Assembly (NCBI GenBank): GCA_016490735.1
Contig: JAEMWC010000021.1
Coordinates: forward strand, 1,327,501-1,391,500
Direction of reading: 5' to 3'
Length of the DNA: 64,000 nt
Source of the DNA: Pachyseris speciosa
Lineage: Eukaryota > Cnidaria > Anthozoa > Scleractinia > Pachyseridae
Shown here: positions 24,801 to 37,088 of the stretch, piece by piece
How the letters are laid out: every line of letters starts with the position of its first letter
Numbering within the stretch: the first letter of the stretch is position 1
Notes under the pieces: model-generated
Told to the model about the DNA's origin: nothing
Database searches by the model: none
Seen by the model: the letters and a program-made list of their open reading frames with translations, nothing else
Program-made: the position numbers and the translations under genes

Positions 24801-27800
24801 GCTCGTGCGCAGTACCATCCAACTGTGATTTTTCTGCAAATAATATTCTGCTCATGCTTAGTTGTGTCCACGTGTCCAAGCTCTTCAAATTCGGTGAAAA
24901 ATGACAGATTGTTTCACACTTCCCGAAAATAACATTATGAAAAACAAGCTCGGTGATCGAATGATAAAACTATTATTGAACTCGGTTTTTGCAAAATAAA
25001 TTATCGTGATTTGCCAGTGTCTTGCAGTTCAATTATTTGCCTCAGCCGAATAATTGAACTGCTCGTCACTGACAAATCACAATATTTTGCTCAACCTCGT
25101 CCAATAATTCAGTGCCACTACACGTACAACTAGTTTTTCAACATGTTGATAATAATTAAAAGTTAATCTTTCTGGATTTTTGCAGGAAGCAATAAAGGAG
25201 AGTTCCCAGTCTGATGTTTGCTCTGGTAGAATATTAGGTTAGTTACATGATTGTATATTTGAAGTGAAAAAGTGTTCTATATTTTGATTTTTCTGCATCT
25301 GTTGGGTGAATACAAAATACTTCTTTCTGTTTCTCTTTGCAGAAAGATCCTTGAAGGCTTATTATAAAGAATTTAAAAAGGTACATTATACAATGTATGG
25401 TCTTAACAATACCAAAGCAAATGCAAATTACTGAACATTGAATTCTTTTATATGGCCTGAAAAATTAGTTTAGGTGTGCACTGTAACTGGCAGTTTCAAC
25501 AGCTGTATAGAGAATGCATTCATCTTCAATAATTCTAACATGATGAATTTCCTCTTGAAATACAATGTAGTCTACTTTTATCGCTGAATTGAAACAGTTA
25601 ACCACCAGCCATTTATTTTCATTTGGCATCGACAAACAGGCCTCCTTTGATTTCCAGTGTTTTACTAACAATCCATGATACTGCACTTTAAGTCCACTGT
25701 ACATACATTTGTATTTTAGTGCAGCTTCACTTTCTCATTTGTATCAGGTTGTAGATGCTTCTGATGTTGTCCTGGAGGTGTTAGATGCCAGGGACCCCAT
25801 TGGCTGTAGATGTCCACAGGTTAGACTTATTGAGTCCACTTAATTGTACCATGTGAACCCTCTACAGTGTAAGCCAGCCTTGTGATCACTATGTAGTTGT
25901 TGTGATACTAGTAAGAAGATTATGGTTAGTTTTTATACTTAAGGCTCAGGACTACATGTGAGTGATACTTGAGATCAACTAAGTATTTCTCTGTAAAAAA
26001 AATGTGTATGAATGCCTAGTTTAGAAGTAAAAGCTGAGGTAATCATTAACGATAGATAATCAAAAGAACTCAAGAGTTAGGTCACCTCCTTATGATCCAC
26101 ATCTGCAGTTTCTTGTGGTTATTACAACTGTTCAAGGTGGATCAAGCTGTCCATTACACCAATGTGTACCTTGTTCTCATCTTGTCTCATGGCCTAAGTT
26201 AACTTGAGGTACATTCCATTAGTTGTGTGTGAAGCACTAAACAGGAAAACATGGTAAACTTGACTTAAGATTTTCCCGAGTTAGGCCCTGTTGGCACATG
26301 AAGATGCGAAATTTTTTTTAGTGACAGATGGCTCTAATGCAAGGCAACCGCAAAACCCACACTCAAGGAGTCCGTCATCAATTTGATGACCCAATGACGG
26401 ATGGATGTCAACGAACAAAGGATTTTCTCGCCTGATAAAATTTTTACAGCCTCCAAAGTTAGTCGACAGAATCTTTGAAGTTTCGTTGTGCTTGCAAAAT
26501 TTTGGTGGGTGCAAAAAATCGTTCGCACTAGAAATAGCTTCGCGTTGACAGATTTTTGGTAAATCAAACAAAATTTCATGTAGTGCGAACAGGCCCTTAT
26601 TGTCTTGCAATTGGCACCCAGTATTAAAGTGACTTGTATTTTAACATTGAGGCTCTTTATCTACATGTATGTTGATCATATGTCCTGTATTATCATGACC
26701 TGCAGGTTGGATCATACAGTGATATTGTAGAGAGAAATTAAATTCTGATCACTGTTACAAAGGGTTAAAGAGCTATCCCAAATTCATTTCTCTGTTTATT
26801 TGATACATTCAAATGGACACAATCCCATGCGGCATTGGGATGATTCATCGAACACTCTACACATTTGATCTGCCCTGTGAGAACGTCTAGAAATTGGTTG
26901 GCATTATTCTTTGCCATTACTCTGTTTTGAGCAATATGATAGGACAGTCAAACAGTGTCTGTTTTCCCTTCGTTGGAGCAAATCGAGGAATTGTGGGTTG
27001 TGTATGGTTTATATACAGAAAATGGAGCTACGCTATTGGTGGTAACATGGTAACATGAAAAACAGGAATAAATTAATTGAATAAATCTGATCTGTTAAGA
27101 TCTTGATCTGTTAAGATCTGACTGATCGCTTCACATGTACCTCCACAAATGTTATCTATTGCATAACCTGCACATTATGCAAAAAGTTATACATCGGTGA
27201 AACAGGAAGACAACTAGGTTCAACCAATTCCGAGAACATCTTCGTGATGTTGAGAAAGATGACAAAGACGGATCCAAACCTGTTGCTCGGCATTTTAATC
27301 TCCCTTAAACCATATTCCAAACAACACATGTCGATCTCTGGCCTTTCCCTACATCAAGGTACCACGGGAAGCCGTAAAAATCTCGAGCAAAAACTGATCT
27401 TTCAAATGGGCACTCTTAATCCCCACGGTATCAATGAGCGCTTTTCATTCAATTAATTTATTCCTGTTTTTCACGTTACCATGTTACCACCAATAGCGTA
27501 GCTCCACTTTCTGTATATAAACCATACACAACCCACAATTCCTCTATTCGCTCCGACAAAGGGCTAACACTCGAAATGTCAGCTAATCGAATTCCTGTAC
27601 GGTGATCAATTTACATTATCAACTCCGTTGATAAACCAAATTTTAGTGTCTGTTTTCTATTACACTAACTGTTTCCTGTCGGTAAACTGCACTGATCTGT
27701 TAAACCTTGTGGCAAATGAAAATCGCTTTTATTATTACTGCTATTTTCTTCTTATATTGTATTTAGTTATGATTTTCCTTTGTTTTTATTTTCCAACAGG

Positions 27801-30800
27801 TTGAAGAATCAGTATTGTCTTCAGGAGTCAACAAAAAGCTAGTTCTTATTTTGAATAAAATAGGTGAGTTAAAACTTGTTACAGTAATGTCATTATTATG
27901 AATTTAATTGATGATTAACTCCCAGAGTCAAATTTTATTGCAGATCTTGTTCCAAGGGAAATTGTTGATCAGTGGTTAAAATACCTACACAATGAGTTTC
28001 CAACAATAGCTTTTAAGGCATCAACACAAAACCAGAAACAGAATTTGGTAAGTAACTTACATGTACAGTGTACATGTATCTGTACTTGTCAATCAGTTTG
28101 GTTAGATGTAAGTTTTTGGCAGGTTTGTCCAGCTTTAGCAAGAGCTGGAAAGAGAAAAAAAGTTTTCCTTGAAGGGCAGTTGATTGTACAATACATGTGT
28201 ACATACACACAGCTCTGCTGGAGTGGCTTTCAGTCGAGTGCTGGAAGTAATAATAATTGGTTTTGCCTTACTTCGCTCTGTGATTGGTTTGCAGAACTCA
28301 AGCAAAGCCAAACCCAATTGCATGTGCTCCTTTTCTAGGCATGCTGTCTGTTGCATGTAATTGCTTCGAATTCTGATTGGTTCATTGTGCATTGCCTACA
28401 TTGTACTTCAATCTGTTGCAATAAATTTTGGTTACAGTTGATTTTTGTCAAAACGTGACGAAAAGTCTTGAAATTCACTCTCATTACTTTTGCACAGTAC
28501 TGTAGTTGCCTCAGTTTGGGTTTTGCAGCATATTATTCAGTTAAAAACTGCTCTTACTAACAGCTTGTTATAATTCCTTTTGTTTCAGCATCAGAGTAAA
28601 GTTTCAGCATCATTAGCCTCTGCGGATTTGCTGACATCCAGTGCATGCATAGGAGCAGATACTCTGCTTAAGCTTCTGGGTAATTATTGTCGAAACAAGG
28701 ATATCAAAACAGCCATTACTGTTGGAATAGTGGGTACATATGATGATGTTCAGTTCTTCGATGCACTATTTTGTTGTTGTTGCTGTTTTTATTTATTTGT
28801 TTATTTAATTTTGTTTCTTTTGGTGAAGGCTACTGTAACTTAATGACACTAGGATAGTACAGGCATTAATATTTTGTGTATTACTTTTAACTGGTCTCAC
28901 TTCAGTTACCAGATGAGTTAATTTTTAGATCTGTTGCTCTACTGTTTTGAAGTTTATGTAACAGATTAAAGTGTGTGGTCATGACTGTATTTGTAGGAAA
29001 TGTCTGTTCATTGTAAATTATCACCCTTCTTATTTTGGTAGGATTTCCCAATGTTGGCAAGAGCAGGTTAGTGTTTATGATGTACATGTCTGGTTATCTA
29101 CGTACTGGGTGTAAGTTCCAATTCAGCTCCATAATTTTGATATACTGACTGGATATCATGAAAGACACATAGTCACAGACGGTATTTCATTATTTTTGTT
29201 TGATGCACTGTCATTACTAAATGTAATTTATAACAACTGGATGTGAACTAAAGCAATGGATGTCCTCTTTTGTGTGTTAATAAAAATCTCTCAACTTACA
29301 CATGGATTAAGTTATTTGCAGCCCAGTCAAAATGCGCTGTCAGTCAGTGATTTTGGCGTCTACAGCGGAGTATTTTTGCCACCTACACTGTACTTAACAC
29401 CTAATTTAGTCCATAAGAAATACTTGCTTAATACCTTAATTTTTTGCTTTTCCTGAGCAAATTACTGGTGGTAAATGATGATTGAAATAAAAAGCCCTCA
29501 AAAAGCTGTCAAAATGGAGCAGAGGTTACCCCTAAAGCACCCCAGTTGAAACCATTTGAAGCAGTTTTTTTTTCACAGTTGGGGGTTGAATACTCCCTGA
29601 TCCCCCCTAGAAGGCCCAGTTGCTGCCTTCTACTCCTTTTATCCTTCCTACTGCTTCAGATGAGTTTGACAAGGCTGTATTTGATGGGGGAGCAGTAATT
29701 AAAAATAATGCTAAATCTGGTCAAACACTTGCCTCCCATTAGTTAATGTGGCCTGGGTTCAATTCCCAGTCTCAGCATCATACACAGGTTCAGTTTGTTG
29801 TTGGTTCTTGTCCTTGCTCCGAGAGGTGTTTCTCTGGGTAATCTGGTTTTCCCCTCTTTTCAAAAACCAACATTTCCAAATTCCACTTAGATCTGGCTAG
29901 TGTCCCCAGGTGGCACCTGTTTGCCAATTGATTGGTTTTCTTATTATTAGTTAAATCTTTGGGTGGAATCTCAATTCAGAGCTGTGTTTGTTGAGTACAT
30001 AGTCTGTGTGTATGCTAATTAAAACAAAACTGATTTGGAGTGATCATATTTGTAACAGCTTTCACATTACATAGTACACACAATTACTATTCTGACATTC
30101 AATCATTAAATTGAACGGTGATGTGTTAGAGAGACATATGCACACCATCAGCCTTGAAATCCAAATCGATTTGGATTTCAAGGCTGATGGTGTGCATATG
30201 TCTCTCTAGCACATCACCGTTCAATTTAATGATTGAATGAATAGTAATTGTGTGTACTATGTAATGTGAAAGCTGTTACAATATAAAATAATTATTAATA
30301 ACTTTCAATGTCACAAGCATGTATTAATCACAAGTTGTAAAATAAGGTGGTGCGATTTTTTTGTTTATAGTTTACTTAACAAAAGCTATGAATTGAATGA
30401 GGTCATGACATTGGGTATTTATCGTACAATCTATATTCAACTAAATTACACCAAATCATCCCACAGGATTGCAACTTGTCTTTTCATCATTTTTTACTTA
30501 TCAAAACGTTTGGCATCAGATTTGCCATGTTTAGCTGTGCTCACATGCCATTATATTGCCATGGAGACTTAATAGGTATAATCCTATGGAGTATTTAAGA
30601 TTAATTGTCCTGCTCTTGACCAATCAGCTTTGAGTAATTTTGTGGTGTGTACTGTAAGTTTATTAACCATTAATTTTCACCTCTTAGTAGTTGTTTGGCC
30701 TTTAAACAATGGCTGATTATCTTTTGTTATTTTAGCATTATTAACAGCTTAAAAAGATGTAGAGCCTGCACAGCTGGTTCCACACCAGGGGTAACAAAGT

Positions 30801-33800
30801 AAGTAAGCTGCAAGGCTTTTCTCTAACAGGATGGCTTTTAGCCTTACAGGCTCGTTCAAGAGTTCCCAAGTCAACAATTGTCGAAAAGGCACACTGAACA
30901 ATGGTTTACCTTGTTCTAAGCTTTTCTCTTACCTCTTTGTTGTTTTTGAGAGCTTAGCAAATTAGATGTGATCATGATATCAGAGTTTCTGGTGACAGTA
31001 CATAATGTCCACAAGTTGTTGATTGCCTTAGTGTATTCTCATCACCTGCCTACTTGACGTTGTGATGATATGTGAAGGGGATTTTGCATAATTATTGATC
31101 AACTTTGTCATCATGAATTGCAGGAGTATGCAAGAGGTTCATCTTGATAAACATGTCAAACTTGTGGACAGCCCTGGTATTGTGATGGACAGTGGAAACT
31201 CAGATTCAACTGTGATACTGCGCAACTGTGTCAAGGTACATTATTTTACAATTAGCATTTACAGTTGTAAGCAAACACCCATCATACAGTGGGTCCCAGC
31301 AATTTTCCCATTGAAACTCCTACATTTATAACCTCTTGTAAGCGGACAACTCCCATAGGCAGAAACAGACACTTCTTTGAAGCACCATGAGCTAAAATAT
31401 AACCTCCATAAGTGGAAAAAACTCTTGAAAGTCCAGGGCTCAAATGTCAGTCCTACGACACCTCTGTTGTCGTTTCTCTTGCATTATAGACTTGTGAATT
31501 GTAATAGAAGGTATATATGCAGGGTTTCATTAATGGCCAGGCACCCAGCAAATTGGCTGGCTGTAAAAATAGTTTTGCCCACCTGCCAAGAGCACATCAA
31601 GGTAATGTTTTGTGATAAACATATTTGCCCACCTAGCTGTTAAAGGTAATTGTCTTCCTGCTCAAACCCAAAGCCCTGGATATAACACAACCTACAGCTG
31701 TTCTTCCTAAGGTGCCTTGTATCTTTCAACCTCCTGTAAGTGCAGACACTTCCCATAACGAGGCACCTTGCACTGTCCTGAGGGTGTCTGCTCGTGGGAG
31801 GTTTGATTGTATGTAAATATTTCATTTTCAAGAATGATCATAGGGCCAGCTAATCATAGGGCCAGCTGCCATTTGACTGTTGGTTTCTGCAATCAACTGA
31901 GGCTGTTAAGGGGACAGGTAGTCACTGGCCATCACCCACCTACAGTTGCACCATCCAACCCTGCAATGCAGGACTCACCACAACACCAGGAACTGTTTTC
32001 CCTTCTCTTTGTGAACAGTGTGAGGGATTTTAAAAACCTCCTTCAAGTTTTTCCATGTGGAGGTGGAGACAAGGCCATTGGCTTACTGTGACTGCCCAAT
32101 GAAGCGATCATCTGATGTGTGGCAGATGTTGAGCACACAGTCAGCATGATCGTATTAGTCATTTAAAGAACCTTGATTCTGGCATTGGAACCCACGACCG
32201 TCCACTCGGCAGTCCAGTGCTCTTTCCATCTGAGCTAAGTACCTGGGCAATGGTCACTAGTTCTTACATGTGCATCTAAATTATTTTGGTTTTCATTCCT
32301 TTACAGATAGAAAACATTGATGACCCAGTGCCAGCGGTGGAAGCTATTTTACGAAGATGTAACAAACAACAGGTACATATATCATTACATTTTCAGATTA
32401 CAGTGATTTCCACTTGAGTATCAAAAGTACATGTAGTTTGGGTTTGCATTGGTTTTTCATTGGTTTTGCATTACCACTTTTTCATCCAATGAGAGGCAAA
32501 AATAAAAGCAATTGAGACTCGCTCGCACCAATTTTCCTGTACTTGTTGTTGTTTCCTTCTATTTAACTTCTAATTTTGATTGGTGCATTTTACTGTTTGC
32601 GTCATTTGTGATTGCAGAGTCTTTTTACTTTGGTTTTCTATTATACTCAACTGAAAACTATTCTTGGTTTTCAGTCACACAAGTAAAAAAATAAAATCAT
32701 CTACCATTCAATAAATAAAGTCTAGAAACTGAGACGTTGTAGAATAATAATAAATAAACAACATACCAAAGTCTTGGGGCGGTGCGATATTCTGTACTCG
32801 AGTTATTCGGCAAAATGTATCACTCAGAATTATAGAGTTTAGTATGGACACGCCATCTTAGTGTCCCTCCAAGAGGCACAAATATGGTAGCCAGAAACAT
32901 GTTAAAACATGTGGAATTTACTTTGGCTATCTCAAAGGCATTTTCTCTCTTTTGAGCGTGCAAATATTCGCAAAGATGCTTCTCCTATCATGTTGGCTTT
33001 CCAAACCTCAAAAACAATTACCGGTAAGCTGAATCAATGTTTTCGTGTACGTGACATACCTGTGAGCAGACATGTTTATGTCACGCACTGTGAAAAAACC
33101 TAAAATTCAAACTGCTCTATTTTCAAAACAAAGCATGCTACCGAGCTGAAAACATGCAAGCAGATACATTTCTAAAATGTCTTTTACATGATGAAGCTAA
33201 AAATACCAAAATCTGCTTAATTTTGAATTTTAGTTTTTTATGACGTCATGTGAAAACCAAGAATATGAATACAAAAAATCTTTGGTCTAACCCTAGTATC
33301 CTGTCAAAATAAAACAGCGATAGACAATATTCCATTGAGTAAAATGTTAAGGCCCATGAAAACGCTTCCAATAATGCTTGCCACCAACATCCAACATTGT
33401 TGGGTTCTACATGTTGGGTGCATTTGAACACTAGCTGTGTGTTGTTGGAAGTTGAACCAACAACATTCAACAACTCACAATAGCACCCAGCAAGTGGTTA
33501 AACGCACCCAACATGATGAATCCAAAATTGTTGGATGTCGTTGGCAAGCAGTGTTGGGTGCTTTTGCAAGAACCTTTAGAGTACAAATGCATGCTTCTCA
33601 CATAATCAAAATGTGTGCAATTATGTTGTGGTTCAATTTCATCCTTGGCTTATATTTTTCTACCTTTGTTGTAAGCTAGTTATAGTGCATTAATTGCCAT
33701 ACATTACCATACCCAAAGGAGGAAAAAATTAATTTAAACCACAATGTACACTGTATAATTATGCTCATCATCATACTACTACCACTACCACTGTCACTGC

Positions 33801-35329
33801 CACTACCACTACCACTGCACTGCTACTACCACTGCCTCTGCTACTACCACTGCTACTACCACAGCTACTGCCACTGCCACCACCACTACCACTACCACTA
33901 CCACTGCCACTGTTACTACCACTGCTACTGCCACTGCTACTACCACTGTTACTGCCACTGCCACTGCCTCTGCCTCTACCACTACCACTACCACTACCAC
34001 TACCACTACCACTACCACTGCTACTACCACTGCCACTACCACTACGTCTACCACCACTACAGCCCAGCTTTTGTGGGGACAGGTGATCAGCCCTCTGCCC
34101 AGTCTCCACCTAACCTTGAGATGTAATGTGGACCAGAACTCAACACCAGGATGACGAACTGTGTTCCTGATTCTTTGCAAACAGTGTGTGGATAATTTTG
34201 TGTCTCCATGTGTAATCCTGACACATTACTGACTGAGTAATCTTTTTTGGTACCAAAGGTGATGGAAAAATACCTAGTTCCTGACTACACTGATGTGCAG
34301 GAGTTCCTTGCACACCTTGGTAAAAGACTGAGAAAGCTAAAGAAAGGTACATGATAATTAACCTATATGCTGTAACAGTGCCACTAAAGATCAGGATAAA
34401 AATGATACCATTGCAGAAGTTTCATTTTTATCAGCAAAAAGCCTCATTTACTCTTACTAGTAAGACGAAATCCATGATTATAGGCAGTATTAGGAAACTT
34501 GTTGGTATTTCCTCTTTCTCATTATCTATTTTTGACACTGATATAAATTCTGTAACTAGTTTTAAATATTTGGGAGTAACGTTGTCCTCAACTTTTAACA
34601 TGGTAGACCATTATGTTGAGTATATTTCATCTAAGATTAATAAGAACCTTGGTATTTTACATAGAATTAAGTATTATTTACCTTATAATGCCTGGTTACT
34701 TTTTTATAACAGCTTAGTGCTACCTATTTTTGATTATGCTGGTTTAGTCTGGGGTGACAAGGACAATATCTTGGAGCACTAATGAAGGATTGCAAATTCT
34801 GCAAAACAAAGCAGCTAAGTTGATATCACTTCACTCCTCATCAACTGTTGCATTAACAGTCTTAAGATGGCTGAATCTCGAAGAACGTAGGAAATGAAAT
34901 GTCATCGATGTATATATGTATACAAATGTATTACTGGCCAACTGGATCATTCTTTGGACATTGTAAGAAAGAGTGATATGCACTCCTACAATACTCGCAA
35001 CAAAGATACTATAAAGCTCCCCATAATCAAATACAATCGGGGAAAACATCGTTTGCGGTACCACTGTTGAAAAGATTTTAATGAGTTAGAGAGAACTGTA
35101 AGAAATTCAGCAAGTTTGCCAATTAATTTTTTAAGAAGTGTCTTTTTTCTGCTTTTTATAATTACCAGTAAGTAATTTTTTTTAATCCCTGTAGTGTATA
35201 TGTTGTAAATATTATATTTTTACTTTAGCTGTATATTTTTAGATTTTAATTGTATCATTATATAATATATATCTAGTATTAGGACCTCTATGTAAACCAC
35301 TTTTAGTGATGGAGCTTCTTAATAAAAGA

Positions 35330-35381
<52 letters not shown>

Positions 35382-37044
35382 GCAAATTCGTGTGTTGAAG
35401 GTATCTACAAGTAATACTTTCCTAGCTTAAACATAGACAATTTTGCAACAATATCGTAGAAGTTGAACATTGGCACAAACTTTATGCTTATTTTCTTCTA
35501 ATTGATTTTATTTAACAATTATTTTTTTATATATATATTTATTTTTGTTTATTGCACCGAGTTTTCTTGGATGTGACCACATTCATGTTTCTTGGAGTTA
35601 TAATCAATTGAAGGGCTTGGTGGAAAACTATGCTAAGTGGATTTTTGGGAGTTTTTTTTTTTTGCTCCAAAATTGCTGGTTTTTTGCATACAGGCTTGTT
35701 TTTATGTGGCAAACATTGCCCTGTATTCTTTTTCGCTGCTTTGCGCTTAGTCTTCGAGAAAACACAGGCCAAAAAACGTGTTCACCTAAAAACCTACTTA
35801 GCATAGTTTTCCACCAAGCCATTCAATTTACTATTCATCGATTTATTCATTTATTTATTTATTTATTTTCCAAATCACAAATAGCATTATCATAATGAAA
35901 ACAAAAAAAAGATAGAATTAATAGAAGCTACAATGGCGAGAAGGCCTAAAGGAAACTATGTAGCTTATGTTAATTAAGTCTCCTAAGTTATTGTTTTACA
36001 AGATGAAATTAAGTAAGAAGAACATGACGACGGATCCAATTACAATAGATTTACCATATTGGAGCGGTATTCAATTGAGTGTTGTAAAACCAAAACCAAA
36101 GCAGTTACTGTGGTCAATCACAAGAGACGCAAACAGCCCAATGAGCCAATCAGAATTAAAAGCCCATACAAGGAGCCAGCACCAAGTGCGGGAAAATGCG
36201 CATGCACAAGGCACGATTGATTTTGGTTTTGCTTCTCAGTGGTGGCGAAAGTGGTGCGAGTTTTCTGTAAAACAGAACCATGGCAAACAAGAGTTATTTT
36301 CGACACTCATCTGAACACTGCTCAATTACAATTTCAGGTGGAATACCGAATGTAGTTGCTGCAGGGAAGGCAGTGTTAAAAGACTGGAGCAGGTGTGCTA
36401 TTGTTATACATGTACTCCAACACTGAATGTTTGAAATTCTAAGGATTCGAGTTTTGTGATTTTTTTTGTCTTTCTGATACGCAGTTGGGGACTGGGGTTA
36501 ATTACACATGCGCAACGGAGACTTCTAATATTCACTTTTTCTCGTCATACATTTCACCAAGACAGCGATGCTAAATGATGCAAACACTGTTGTAAAGAGA
36601 ATGTCATGGTGCGAAATTAAAATTAAAGGACTTGAAGTAAATTCGTTTTCAATTTAATGACTGTTAATGACACCATCGAAAGTTAGTTATAATTCAAGAG
36701 ATGACTGATTTTATAGTGAATTCCAGAGCTGATTTGTTTCTCTATTTGTTTTTGTGTTGTTATTGCAAATGTCTGCAGTGGGAAGATTGTATTCTACACT
36801 CATCCACGAGAGCAGCACAGGCTACCCACGCATGTTTCAGCTGATATTGTCAGCGAGTGGAGCAAGGAATTTGATGTGGTGAGTTGCTGGAAACTAGGTC
36901 ATCCGTATACACATGCTTGAAAACCTATTTTGTTTCTGTGAGATGGTTATTGATGTTACTAGAATATACAGCTATCATGACAAGGTAACTTCTCAATATG
37001 TGTCAGCGAGGCTTGAAAAGTGTTTTAGGTCTACCAATAGGAAA

Positions 37045-37088
<44 letters not shown>

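Noticed and set aside
32170..32238. Possible tRNA gene on the minus strand
   Set aside because: A and B boxes are present but a full cloverleaf with acceptor stem is not; the body continues as a SINE.
33761..34180. Long ORFs in three frames (112-123 codons)
   Set aside because: All are translations of the CCACTA/CCACTG simple repeat (Ser-Gly, Val-rich, His-Tyr runs).
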